From Mycteria americana (taxonomy: Eukaryota > Chordata > Aves > Ciconiiformes > Ciconiidae), in NCBI RefSeq assembly GCF_035582795.1, contig NC_134368.1, positions 10,128,501-10,192,500 on the forward strand: DNA of 64,000 bases, read 5' to 3'. Below, piece after piece: positions 46,931 to 60,800 of this stretch. Numbering within the stretch: position 1 is the stretch's first letter; every line of letters begins with the position of its first letter. The notes under the pieces were generated by a model, which saw nothing but the letters and a program-made list of their open reading frames with translations, made no database searches and was not told where the DNA came from. The position numbers were made by a program, and so were the translations under genes.

Positions 46931-47008
46931 TTTTCTTATTATTTATACCTGCCCTGTTGGATAATTTGTTTGAATTATCCAACAGGACAGGTATAAATAA
47001 TAAGAAAA
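46931..47008 (-). repeat. Near-perfect inverted repeat, 36-bp arms, 6-nt loop
   Basis: Arms 46931-46966 and 46973-47008 pair at 35 of 36 positions. The exception is C46952 against A46987 on the + strand, which becomes a G-U wobble if the - strand is transcribed. A - strand RNA would thus form an uninterrupted 36-bp stem. It lies about 1.6 kb past the NELFA stop codon. It could be a short palindromic transposon, a small-RNA precursor or a UTR hairpin. I cannot name it. Confidence 0.95.
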
Positions 47009-47402
47009 ACTAAAAATAAAATGCAATAAAAATTCCCCAGTACAAAAAGACTCTAATCAATCATCTAAATGTCTTTGTCAGTATATAAGTGTACTTATGG
47101 GATTTGGTCTGCTTTCTTTTCAGAAAAAAAAAAAAAAGAAAAAAGCCTCATTTTGTCCTAAGAGTTCCACTTTAACATGGACCTCTAGTCAGCCCAAGGT
47201 ACCTCCTCAGCACTGAACCACCATTGTGCTACTCATCTTTGTATTTCTTCCTTCTAAGCACCATTCCCAACCAAACACAGCTCCACATACAAGTACTGGA
47301 AGAAACCAGATGTTTAATCCAAGTCTCCTTCGAATGATGAAGCCAAGTCTCCAAAGGATGAATCCTGAACTATGTACATAAGCCCTCTCAATAAATGCAA
47401 GC

Positions 47403-47408
47403 TTTATT
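47403..47408 (-). terminator. NELFA: Candidate NELFA poly(A) signal (AATAAA)
   Basis: The first canonical AATAAA on the - strand after the NELFA stop, about 1.2 kb downstream. A variant ATTAAA at 48248-48253 is closer (about 370 nt). Distal AATAAA copies at 45999-46004 and 44458-44463 are alternatives. Confidence 0.4.
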
Positions 47409-48247
47409 TGTACTATTAAAGCCAGATTATACCAGTGGTGTGAACACAGTTATAAAGATAAAAATGTGCTTCTACTAGAAGGGGACAAGTATAAGGCACA
47501 TTTATATGCCAGTATAATTGTGGCCACATTAGTGATCATACTGGTATAACTACACTGGTAAAAGCCACAGCTACAGTCATTCAAAACTTTTTGGATCAGG
47601 GCTTGGCAATCAAGTGCCTTATGACTGCTCAACCAAATATAAATTAACACCACCTCAAGACAACAAATCTTCCCAACCATCTATATTCAGATATGTGTCA
47701 TTCAACCATTTCTAGGGCCATTTTTAAATTAAGCTGCAATTGGTCTTGAGATGTAATAGTATCACTTCCTCCCAGGTAAGTTATGCTGTTCAAAGGGCTT
47801 GGTATGCAAGAGCCATATAGATCAACTTCTACCCTAAGACTTATATGGCAAAGAGCTATCACTTCCAGGCAGTGACAAGCCACCACTGCTTTTCTTTCTT
47901 CTTTTGGTTTTGTTTTTTTTTTTTTTTTCTTCAGAAAGTTACAATACTCAGTTTCTCTCCATCTCAAATAATGCCAAATATAGATTAACTCATGCTGGGC
48001 ATGGAAATTGACAATATAGCAAGTTAACAAAGCTGCTCAATCCTGTCCTATGACCCAAGCATAAGCAAGCTAAACATACAGTGGGTACCATTAGACACTG
48101 GACATCTACCACCTGCAGTATTTAGTTATACTGCAGCTGAATTACAAAATAATCAAGCACTGACCAGTGGTGCTTTAAATGTCCATTCTTACAATAGAGC
48201 CCATGTAACCAAAGAAAATATTTTTACAATAAAGATCTGTGCCCTCG

Positions 48248-48253
48248 TTTAAT
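48248..48253 (-). terminator. NELFA: Proximal ATTAAA, candidate NELFA poly(A) signal
   Basis: The common variant hexamer ATTAAA on the - strand, about 370 nt after the NELFA stop codon at 48623. It would give a short 3' UTR. Confidence 0.35.
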
Positions 48254-48622
48254 GGTAAACTGCAAATGACTGCACAGTAGTCTTCTCTTCTGGTACTCAG
48301 AAGTAAACTGCTCCCATCTGTAATCTTTCAGTTGTGATCTCCTTTTCTGGCATCTTGAACTGTAGGAAAATAAAAACACACCAAAACTTTCCTCCCCTAA
48401 GATCACTTTTCCCTCTCCCAAGATTTAAAAAAATAAAAAAAAAGTGAGTTTGACACCATCTTCTTCTGTGTTCACTGAGCCCAGTTAGGTTGAAGAGCCA
48501 CAACTTTTACTCTGGAGGGTAATAAGAAATGTACACATGAATGCCATTTTGTACAGTTGACATACTCTATGAGCTGGTTGACTCTAAGCTTGATTTGGTC
48601 CAGTCTGCTGTTGCTGCATCTC

Positions 48623-48807
48623 TTAGGAAACGTTAGTTATAGGCTTGTACTTCTTGAATCTGGTCCATTCACCAGTAGCATAGTTCATTTCAAAGACTGT
48701 ATCAACCAACATAGTGGTGCTGCCAGTGCCATCTGCCTTTGGTAAATCTTCTGTATGCTCACTAAGTTTAATTTGGATGATGTCACCTTGCTCTTGGCAA
48801 GGATTCT
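48623..48807 (-). CDS. NELFA: NELFA last exon and stop
   Basis: It enters in phase 1 with acceptor GTTTTCACAG. It encodes ENPCQEQGDIIQIKLSEHTE, then DTVFEMNYATGEWTRFKKYK and PITNVS, followed by TAA at 48623-48625. This is almost identical to the human C-terminus. Confidence 0.97.
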
Positions 48808-51800
48808 CTGTGAAAACAGGAATAGGAACAAATTACACATTTTAGTACTGTACTAGAAAAGGTAAAGAGCACTTGATGGAGATTCTAAACCTTATGCTGA
48901 AAAAAACCGGAACCCAAACAACAAACCCCAAACTCAAAACTGAGCAAGTAATGTCACTAATACACAAAGACCCTCCTCCCTCCATACATCAGCCTGAGTT
49001 TTAAGGATAACAAAACCAGACCCCAAAAGATTAACGCCAGGGCTAAAGTAACTGGAAGAACAACAAAAGGGGGAGTAAAGCATGCCAATGTAATCTCTGT
49101 CTGCCTCAAGAACCATAAGAGAATTGAAATGGGAGTTGGTAAACTTGAAAGACCAGAGTTACTTTATTTGGGATACATTTTGTAGTTAAAAGCCTCAACA
49201 ATTTTCAGCTGTTCTGGAAGCCCAAACAGCTTCACTGAAATCACTCGTCCAAGACTCAGTTCCACTGCAGTAGAAGTATTGAATGTTACATTTCAAGGTA
49301 CTGGAATTGACACTCAGGAAGCTCAAGAATATCATAGTCAGCATTTATTTACCCAACCTTCAGAAGGTGCTGACATTATTATTGAAGGAATTCATATTGT
49401 TATATACTTATCTGTATATGCATATGTGAATATATACAACACACATGCACACTTCCAAAACAGTATTTTACCTTTCATTACAAAAAACTGTCCATGTAGA
49501 TATTAAAGTACACCCTCCTACTGCAATTTCAAGTAGCATCTAGTATTAAGACCACCATCATTAATGCAAGATACACAAAACTTTCTTAAAGCCCAGGGAT
49601 CATCACAGTAACTCTACCCTGGTCATCTTCAATAATGTATTGCATTAATCCAAATGCATGAGCCACATTTAGGCTCCAGCACTCCAGTGATAAGAGCCCT
49701 CAAATACCAAATTAGAAACCGGAGCTAGAGCAGATGACAGAGTTCACTTAAGGACTCTTAAGCCCCTTCTCATCTTACATCTGATAATCTTCTAGGTAAA
49801 ACAGCCTTGGTCTATCAAGGCCAATATATGACAGGATCTAGCTATGAGACAGCTTATCTCCCTGTGATTCACAGCACTTGTGGTTACCTAAAGTCTCTGA
49901 GACAACAGTTGCTACATTTCTAATGCTAAGGAATTTGCAAAGAGGCTCTGTACTACCCAACTTGTACCTCAGCTTGCCACGAAAGAACTTAAATTCATTG
50001 GTCTTCTAGATGGACTACTAGGACCTAACGAGTTTGTTCACTGTTCTAACTGGCTGCCTTGTTTCTCTTCAACCCCTAAGCCATGATATTACATGTGTTC
50101 GGTTATGTATATATTGTGTTCAGCAGTGGCTCTGACAGACTGTCTATTGGAAATAGACCCTAAAGACCCATTTCCAGGTAGAACTAAAGTAGTTAGGACT
50201 GTACTCCATAAAACTACGTACAGTCCAGAGTAAAGCAAAGAATCCCATACATACAGAGTAAAGCAAGAGTCTTGCACTCACATATGCACATTTAGAAATG
50301 CTAGGCTGTATTTCAGATTTGGGTATTCAAAAGCAAGCTAAATTAGTCTCAATACATGCCTCTGGATCCTGCCATGAATCCAAGTATAAGAGCCTTTTCT
50401 GGCCTTGTAACCTTGTTTGCAGTCTTGAACATTTCCTGTGCAGCATACATTTGCTCCCTCTGCAACAGATACAACAGATAAGAATTCCAGTGGAGAAAAC
50501 ACTGCCAACAGGTACCATATTTATACCCACAGACAATTGTGAGAGTAAGGTGGAAGTTTGTAGACCTACAAAAAGTAGACCAAAAAAAGCCTTAACCTCA
50601 AGGCTTTCCCTCTTTAATGCTTACACCTAACAACAGCAGTGACAACTGAATTCTGAAACTGGAAAAAAACCCCACCTTTAAATAGTTAAAGAAATATGTG
50701 CTAAGAAACTTAATGTTTACATTATCAATTTTGTGTTATGACATTAGGAAAAAAAGGAGAAAAACCCCAATGCTTCTTCTACAGTCCAAACCCAGGCTTG
50801 CAATAATTCCAGAGGAATTTTTTTTTCTTTAATAAGTGAAGTAGGGGTACTGAAAAAGTCACCCAGTTTCTTAAAGTTCAGATCTTTCAAGCCAGGCTTA
50901 CGGATGTGCTTAGCAAAGTCTTCAAATCAGTTGCATCTTGAATTAGTTACCTGCTTAACTTCAAGCACACACATAATATATACCAACGTACCAGCAATGA
51001 GAAGCTTCAGGACATAAGTAATTGCTGTTGAATTTAGTCTCCTCCCCGCTCGCAGGCTTTAAAAGATGTGTAATGGGGGGCTGAGGGGATCAAGAAATAA
51101 AAGCTTTCGCCTTAGAATAATCTATTGATATCTTTTCTCCTACCACTGCAATGACAGGATCCTTTTTAGCAGCTTACATTATATGCAATTGGCTGGGCAA
51201 CAGCCCTGCTGGAAATACACCTTTCCCCCAAAATTCTTTATAACAAGTAACACAACATTATTTTACATAATAAATAGAAGTAAATAAGACATCTTACTGT
51301 AACATTAACACTGCACAACTAGAAGTGTTGTGATTAACATTAAGACAGCAATGCTAACAGAGCCACAAAACATTTTAATTATCTTTGATTATAAAAAAGC
51401 AGCCTCAACCACTCCATGATCCAAAGGCCAGGAACTGCCAACATGCTAAATGAGATCCGTAATAAAAAATTGCATTTTCCAATCTACATCAAAAGCAACA
51501 GCCAAAAAGAAACTGGGTTTACTTACTGTGAGAGAGAGGCTTTTTTTCGGTGGTGGCTGTTGCTGAGTTTGGGGGGCCACTTGTGGTGCTTGTGCCGCAG
51601 GGGAAATGGCAGGAGGTGTGGTAGGCGTTAGGGGTGAGGTAGGTGTAGCTGCAGGTGGATTAGAGTTACTATTGTACATGGGTGTTCTTTGTTTGAATTG
51701 TGCAGGAAGAGTTGTGGTAGCATTTGGAGCTGCAGGCTCTTCAGTCTGTCTGTTAGTCTGCAAGGTCTCTCGTGCAGAGGCAGCTGCAAAAACCAATCAG

Positions 51801-54800
51801 GATAATTAAAAACATTATAATCCACAAACAGGGATTAGCATCACCAATGGCTTTTAAAGAAAACTAAAAATTCTGATTATTCCATTTTAGCACCACAATT
51901 CAATATGCCATCTAATATCTGTATGAAAAATTGAAGAGCTAATGCTCTTTCCACTCAATTATCTTTAGCAATAATTAGACAACTGAGTGACTAGCTGTCC
52001 AATATGGATTACACTGTATTTAGCATCAAATTTTATGTTTAATGGATGTCAGATTTATTAAATTGAAACTGATTTACTTTTTAGCTTATATTGCTATAAC
52101 AACTGTACTCTGACCCTACCAGGATTATTGCTGTACTGTTACATAGAAGCCAAAACCATAAAAATATTTCATTGGTTTCTACCTAATGTAGCAGCAGCTT
52201 CCAAAGGAAATGGTAATTAAGTCTTAGCCAGTAACAAATACTGAAAATACACAAATACTTAAACAGATGACAGAATTAAATGCAGTCTTCACAAATCACT
52301 CATTATTGAAACACTAATTGCTCGGACAGTTAAAACCCCACAGTATTGATAAGTCCTAACTCTGTTATTTCTCAAAGTTGATCCATTCACCTGCACTTAA
52401 GGGAGTTACTATTCCAAACCTGGCTGCAGGTGGAGGTTACAGATATGATCAAGTTACTGTGATTTCCTAAGTTACCATCTGTTCAGCAAACAGTAATTAC
52501 GCAGTGCATGCTCTAGCCAGTTCCATTCTTTTGCAGCTCTTAGACATAGGCACAGCTGCTTAAGCACCTTTCACAAATCTCATGAAGTTTAAGCTAACCT
52601 ATTCACACTGTGTTCACAGTAGACTAAAAGGCAGATACAGACCAGAGCTATGCTGATGCCTTTCAGATCAGATTTTAGAGAATGAGAGGTCTACCAGTCT
52701 CCATCTGGGCACAGATACAGCATTGGTTTTAACACTATGGCTATTATGCAGTAAGATGTGGAACAGAACAGTGAACGCTTGAGAGGACCAACATTTGTAA
52801 CAATTAGTTACCCCTTAATTTTGTACAGATCTCTTCAGTTTCATTACTGGCTTCCTCTCGTGTCAGAATAACTGACTTGCATAAAGTAACACATCTGAAT
52901 TTTGCAGCCTCAGATTATATGACACCAAATCTGTGGATCTTCTGTGTCCACCTTATATCAAGGAATCAGTTTTATATTTCTCATCCGTAAGAAAAGCTAG
53001 GTACCCCATACTCCAGAAGGAAAAAATAAGTTAGAAAAAGTAGAGAACAAAGACAATAGAGAATTTTAAGCTACGCTTTTCCTGCTGTTGAATACAATGA
53101 CAAGGCTCTGGAAAATAATACTAGCTGCTGACAACACTGATGGGCTCTTGGCTGCGTTCCTTCTGGAGATGCCAATTTTCTGCCAGAGAAAGATTTGCAT
53201 GGACCGTCAGAGATTCTGAACTGATTCAGGGCCAAGTGAAGTGATCAGGTTTTGCATATGCATTTTTCTAAAATGACCAACATGCCAGAGCTCACATAAA
53301 GACAAAAATTACAGTACCAAATTGCAACAAGCAAGAGTAGAAATAATGCATTAAACTGAAACATTGGTTCTCTGTTAACTGTAAGGTCTGGTAATGAATC
53401 CCAGTCATGCACATTTGTTAGTGCAAACTGACACATTCCTTTAAGACTTTACGTGCAGCAGGGCAAGAAAAACAAAACCAAGTGTGTTAAAATAAACGGT
53501 GTAGAAATAAAGGATTTGAACGAATGCCATTTTTTACTACAGGTAATTTTCTAGAATTAAAAATAATGTAGCACTTTTCAAAACATGCAGGAGCTCAGCT
53601 ATTATCTATCAGACTGTTACAAAAAGTTAAAAGGCAAATGGATGGCTTGATCCCAGCCTGTGTGAAAGCTAGTATGTACTTGCCTCTAGAAACATATCTG
53701 ACATTTGAAAGCAACTGTTTTGTAAGTGCATGCATATGGATGTATGGAGTATATACTCTAGACTTGTGTGTATTACTGGTGTCTCTTTAGGGATTAAAAA
53801 ATGCTGGATTTTCTATTACAGAGTCAGAGGAAAAATCCAAACAGTAAATTGCTTTGCTTGCTTGACTTAACTAGCAGTCATTTTAAGACTCAAAAACAAC
53901 AAGCATTTTCTTTATTTAGGTTAAATGACATGTCTGGTTACCCAAAACCCAAAGGCTGGGTTCCTGCAATGGATTTTTAGACTGCTAAGGTTAAGTTTCA
54001 GTAGAGTTGAGGGATAGTAGGTTTGTAAATAAGAGCTAGACAGTAAAACTGTATAGAGTTGGAGGTATTAGGTCCCAAAAGCAAAAAAGCATCTTTTACC
54101 TGGCTGTGTTTCAGAGCTTGGGATATACGAGGAAGACGGCACCACACTGGGGGTAGCAGGTAAATAACTTGTAGAAGGTAGTGCAGGCTCATTGTTCAAT
54201 GAGCCAAGTTTCTGTGAAACAGAAAAGAAATTGTTATAGCCATACTGCATATATCCATGTGCCATTTCTGCATTTTAAACACAATTTCAGCATTAGTTCT
54301 GGTACGATATTCCTTTTGGGAACTTAGTTATGGACTCCTCTGTTAGGGCAAGTTTGCCCTTTCAACCCTAACTCCCTATACAAACCTCAGACATTAGAAT
54401 CACCCTAGGAGAGAAAAAGCAGTTTTTATTTCCCCCAATTCAGACCAAAGCTGCTTCTGAAGGCAGTCTGAGCCAGTAGAAAATACTATTATGGAGAATG
54501 TACTTCTGCAAAGAGAGTCAAGCTGCTGTTCCTTGGTCCCATTCCTCAGCTGGTAGCGTGGAGACCAGATGATGAAATTTGTGCAGATGGTATTCTCTGA
54601 AGAATTACACTATAGAAGTAAGTGATCTTTTGCCTGAGCAAACATGCCTTTCACTATTAGCAAGCAGAAACCCATGTTCATCCATGGGCAAATGGCCTAC
54701 TAAAATATCACCCAGGAGAATGCAAAGGCCTCTGGGACATAAGCAAGCAGAAGGCAGCAGTAAAAGCACAGGTAAAATCCTGTTTCCACTGAAACAGGCA

Positions 54801-57800
54801 GTCAACGCCAACATGACAGATGTCATCTAGGATCAAGCCAAAGAAAATGCCACATTTTGTACTTAACTATACATGATATTGCACACACAGCATAAAGACA
54901 ACAGCATGGTATCTCTATGAAGATCTTCACTTTAGTCCAGTCCAAGCCTTATAAACATAAGGGGTTGACAGAGGAAAGAAGTTTTGGGGGAGTAAGTCTA
55001 GTAGCCTTACTAGACAAAAGAAAGATGGATATTCTGTGAAATGTGGAGCTTGCCAAAAAAAGATACTCTTAGCATTCCGAAGAAAGACAGGCAGTAACCT
55101 TCACTCCTGACACAGGCCTACCAATATCTGCCTATATGTTGTTTTTGGCATGCGTACCATAGATTGCTACCCCCATAACCATGGGACCAATGTTGCATGT
55201 GCTTACCGTTAGGCTCTAGAGGAAAAAATGTCTGGCTCACAAACCAAACCACAGATCTTTCAAATAGAGTGCTCTCCAAAGGCAAGAGTTGTATGTCAAC
55301 ACATGGACTTAAAGAGGCAGAGGTAATCATGACCACTTTAAATTTGTAACAAGAGAAGACACTTCAGATTTGAGATAGAAATCTATCATCCCGAGAGGCT
55401 TGCAAACACTGGGTGCAGCAGCCTCAAATTATCTATTAGTATCTAAAGAACCCAGTTGTCCAAATTAATTCCAGGCCAAGACTTACTGGAATAGAACAGA
55501 CAGTTTCTATCTCTGAAGCAGGGGGAGGACCCAACATTCTTATAAAAGCTATGTCCTGACTGAGAAAACAAAGCTGCACCACAGTTTTTCCAATGCACCG
55601 TATCTGAAAGAATAGGAAAAAACCCTACGCACAACTCCCCCCCCACCTCCAACCCCCGCAACTGAAGTACCTCTAGCAACAGGTTAGCTTTTTCAGTAGA
55701 TCCTAAACAACTTTTGGATAAAAAAAAAAAAAAAAGCCTGTTAAGAGAAGGAGCAGCCACCTCTGAACTTTATGTGCTTTAAGAAGCACAAATTTATAAG
55801 CCATGGGTAATTTGGATGGAGATCAATTCCCCTGTATTTCTTCTCCCCTTTCAGTAGTAATGGGACTGGCTAAGCCCAGTTACAGGCAGGTTTGTAGACC
55901 TAAGAAAAATCTGCCTTCCAGATTAAGCATCAGTTCTCAAATATTACAAGCTAAAAATGGAGAAAAGAACCACAGAAGGGTACTAGCGTGTAGGTTCTTT
56001 TCTCAAGCCAGAAGACAGGTAAGTTGTAAAGACTTCTTTCTTACTTGGCTGCTTATATTCACCTATCCCTCCTGGGCATAGGCCAATGACAAGTGCTCCT
56101 CACCAAGACTTCTGTGGACACTATTCCACAAAGGATGCACGGGCACAGAGTGAAACCTGCAGGAACACCTAAAAATGATTCTACCTCTCTAGGGTCAGAG
56201 AGCCCTCCTATTCCTTCCATCTCCAACAGAAGACTACAATCCTCAGTTACAGCAATGCCATACCCCATCACAAACTTAAAATAGCAACAACAACAAAAAA
56301 GAATCAGAACCTTTACCTTCATCCTGCTTTGAATTTTTTATCTAGTTTGGTGAAAATATAATGGAATTTTGAAATAATTATGTAAAGATTTTTACATTAA
56401 AAGGCATGTTTCAACAAGTTAGTAAAATATCATTACAGTGTTTAAGTGTTTTAGAATCACATGCATCATGGTTTCCTCTTTTTTTTTTTTGTTTGGTTGG
56501 TTTTTATTTGTTTTGGTTTTGTTTGGTTTTACCTGTGTAGACACAAGGCCAGCAGCATAATCTGGGGTAGCATTTTCTACTACTGTTTCTTCTTTGGCTT
56601 GCTTTTCCACAACTTCTGTATCTATTGCATAAAAATAGAAGTCAGTTCAAGGAAGTTTTCTGAAATATTGAATTAGATATACTTTTTAAAATAGAGATAC
56701 AAAAATGCATTTCTCAAAGCCTGCTAAAACATGCTTAAAGAGGTATATGCTGAAAGGTTGGTAGATACAGTACTCTTCATACACACTTTTATAATCAACT
56801 CAATTAGGAACTGAACCACAATGTATATCCATCAAGATACAGTAACTGAGTAATTAGGCAGAACTAGCTAATTTTGTGATATTAGAAAGCACCAAAACCC
56901 AAGCAAAAATTTAGTTGCAATTATGACTTTGTTCTGAGATGGTACTCATTTTTTGGTGACAAATCCAAAAAGGTTGTTTTGGGGCAAATATGCTGCCTAG
57001 TGTATCTTCCTGATGTGGTTAAGTAGAGCACTGCACTGTCACTTGACTTAAGAGCAGTATATCAGATATTATTCAGTTATTAAGATCTCTCAGCCAGAAT
57101 TTTGGAGCGCGCTATAAATTTTTTCAACATTACTTTCAATTGATTTACTTGGCCACACAGCCAGTAGAAATAAGCATACCAAAATATCTCAGAACAATTC
57201 CAGTACTGAAGCCACTCACGTATCTATGTGCTGCCCAGAGCACAACTGACTAGTTCAGTCCTTTCATGCAGCTGAGTCAAGTTATTAAATAGACACATGG
57301 CAATATGATTAGAAGCACTGGAAAAAAAAAAAAAAGGTGAAAATACTCCCTTAAAGCGTTTTTGGTTTGTTTGAGGTTCCCCCCCCCCTTTTTTAAAGTT
57401 TAGCTGAAGGTAAGTTTTAACAAATGAAGAACAAAGTGGTACTGAAAATCTAGATCCTATTTGCAGGTATATTGTAAGCAGCATGCTATACCAACCTAAT
57501 GTCTTTCTTCTTCTCTTTGCTTCACGGCCAGCACCTACCATATCCAGCTCAGAGATATCTAGAAGCTAAAAAGAAAGACCACAGAAAACTTAATAACCAT
57601 TGTTAAATTTAGGTAGTTGATCTATAAATACTGTCCTCAATTTTTTCTTTAATATATTAATACTTGATTCAAAACAGCATCAGAACTTAACTTTAGATCA
57701 GGAAGGAGAACTGAGCAGGAAAGCAAGAGACTACGAAAGAGTACACCTACCTTTACTCCTCTTTCTTTGCGCAAAGGTGTTCTTGAAGGAGGAATAGGAG

Positions 57801-60800
57801 TTCTGTTTCCAGAAGGACTAAATACACTAGGTGCTGAAGTACTCCTGAACGGAGCTTGTTTTGGTATTCCTTTGAGTGGTGCTTAGGGAAGATCAAAAAA
57901 GGCAACAATTGTAACATATGTTTAATTAGTTCAGCTTTTCCCCTTCTTAACGCACACACTCCCATCCCTTTTAACTTCAAATGTTTATAATGTGGAACTG
58001 TCTATAATACACTACATGTCCCTCAACGGTCAGATTAGGTGTTACCCTTCAAACAAGAGCCAATCTCTAGGCTAATGCTTGCAACCCCATTCTACATTAA
58101 GTATATTTTTATAGCAGTGCACCTGTTTGACTACTTTTCCTACATACACTGATGCTTTCCTTACTTATAACAAATAAGCTTTGAACACATAAAAAGGTAT
58201 TGGGCATGAATGTTCTGAATCCAATTATTGCCGAAGTTGCTCTTTGAACTTTAAATACAGTTCTACCAAGTAACTAGATCTTAATCAAAGATTCTTAGCC
58301 AAGCTTCTGCATGACTAAGGGCTCGTAATCCACTGGAAAGGTAAATTACAGGGGTCTGAAATTCTGGACCTGCTACTTGCACAAGGAGGAGGATCCAATT
58401 TGGGTCTATATTGCAAACAGAAAACCTGCTGTCTCAATACTCAGTAGAAACTGCTACACCTGTAAGAAGATGTTTTCCCCCAACTTTACACTGCTACCCT
58501 TCTATCTCGTGTTTAATGTAAGCACTGAAGACAGCATCCTTTCATCAACTGCTAAAAAATTAAGGACACGTATACATGTCTATCAGGTCTTTGAGCCTCC
58601 TGACAATCTCATCATACCCTACAATTTGAAGATAAACACAGAATTTTAGGTTGAGATTAGATACCCTGTATCCCTCCATATGTTGTACTGAAAGCCTTTT
58701 CACCATAGGACAATCCTCTCTGACCCATATATAAGTTCCAACAGAGTAAACCCCAGTTGGTCCCATAACTCGTATTTCTGGAGACCACCTGGCTCTAAAG
58801 GCCAAGTTTAAAGACTAGCTTTATTAGTTCAATGGCTAAAAAGAATGCCAAGAAGAACTAATGGTCAATTTCTGCACTGGGACAATTTTCAGTTCAAATT
58901 ACAACTACACTGTTTGCATTTCCTGCCAAACTTTGGTGCTCCAAACCACATCTTAAATAGCATCGACACAAAGTACTTCATAGCTTCTAGCCACCACACC
59001 AAGAAATCACTCAAGTTTTACACCTCAGCATCATATTGGTGGTCAGAAAAAGTTATACCTGTGCAGTGATTTAAGGTATGTAACCAATTTTGAACCCTCC
59101 TCTTGCTCCTAGTCAAAAATCTTATTTAAAAAAATTCAAGCAGTTCAGGAACTTCAGCAAACAGTTGAAATCTATTAATACAAAGTTGTAGAATGATTAT
59201 ACATCTTTGTCATGTCCATTACATAGAAGCCACTGCACAGCCTTGGCTGCAGACATCACACTGTCTCCTCTTCTTTCTCCACACAGAATTATACAAATAC
59301 AAGACAGTTTCAGTCTACTTTGCAGCATTTCAAAGAGCATAGCAGATTACTGTGATCCACTCTGCTCCTTTTTGGAGCAATATGGCTTAGTCAGGAGTTA
59401 TTCCTGGAGTGCTGCAAATTAAATTCTTACCCAAGTCTACAGGCATGATCTAGCTGTGTACATTTTAGAAGCATGGCAGATATACTTGCCATTTAAGAAA
59501 AACCCCACACTGTTGTTCCTTCTGACAAGACATGTCAGAAACATTTAAAGATCAGGAGAGGGAGGCAGAAAGGGAGAAATCCTTTGCTTCAAAAAGAATT
59601 AAGTTTTTGTAAAAACCAGACAGTAATTTTATTCTTCATCAACGCTATTTTATCAGATTTTCTTTCCGGGAATTGATCAAAGTGAGCCATACTTGTCGTA
59701 TCTATCTTTTTGACCAGTCCCCTGCCTTTGGCATGGAAAGGCACTCCTGCAGTCTTCTTGAGCTGTTGTGCAGTTTCTGTTGCTAAAAAGAAAAAGGGCT
59801 TTAGTTATTACAAAACCTGTGCTGAAAAAATACAATACATTTCTTCTTATATAAAATGTTATTAACAAATACATAAAAAGATGGGAATAGCAGCAAAGAA
59901 AGAATTATATTTTAATTAAAACCCAGGTCATTTATGCGATGTAAATACAGTATTTGGAGAAAATGCAAAATCAATATGACTATGCAACTGACAAGATGGT
60001 TTAAACTAAAAGAAATTCAGAGTAGACAATTTACTCAATAGAGATTGAAATAATTAAAGAAAGTTCTATATAACATCATAAAAAGTTACAAATCTTGTAC
60101 TTAATCAGATCAACTACTCAAGTCACATGCAAGAAAGAAGCAAGCTGCTGCACCACCAGAACAGCAGGTACAGTAAACTATTTTAAGATCACTTAGTTCA
60201 AGCAGCTACCAATACATATAGGTACACGTTGCCTTTTGTTAGTGAAAACCCTCTTGGCTTTCACACTGTATATAGCCATACTGAGCAAAAGAAAGCATTA
60301 ATTAGCAGCTCCTGCTCCCTGTTGCAAAAACATATGGCAAAATAAAACTAAGTTCTCATTTCAGTTTTGTTTCAGGAGCTTTAACCAAAGCTGTCCCTCA
60401 CAAGTCTTCACAACTGACTGTTAAATATACCCATGAGAGAATATATCTGTGCTTTAAAAAGCCACAGCTTTTTGTATGCCTTGAAATCTGAACAGCATTT
60501 AAATCAAGATTAGCATTTTAATGTAATCATGGCCGGGATGACTTGCACCTGCTCTTCCACACATATCAGTCTATCAAAGAAAAAAAAAAAATCAGCCAGC
60601 AAAGCTCTTAGAAAATTTCAATTCTCCATACTGCAGAATAAGACTGAATATAAATTTTCCTTTCACCATTTACTTTGTTACACAATCTTATCAACTAGCT
60701 GTAATACTACTTACACTTCTGCAAGAGTTCAGCTCTGAGAGTGGCACTTTTAGGTTTCCTTTTCAGCTGGAAGTGTTTCACTGGGGGAGTAAGTGGCCCA

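Larger units (their letters stand above)
36809..48247. other. Intergenic stretch, probably with a distal NELFA 3' UTR at its right end
   Basis: The left part, to about 44 kb, is G+C-richer and holds a CR1 remnant, an AC repeat and the candidate exon at 41.8-42.35 kb. The promoter of the mucin/Cys-rich gene must lie near 36.8-37.0 kb, but I see no convincing core motif. From about 44.4 kb the sequence turns A+T-rich and looks like UTR on the - strand, with AATAAA at 47403-47408, 45999-46004 and 44458-44463. No further gene is supported. Confidence 0.55.
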
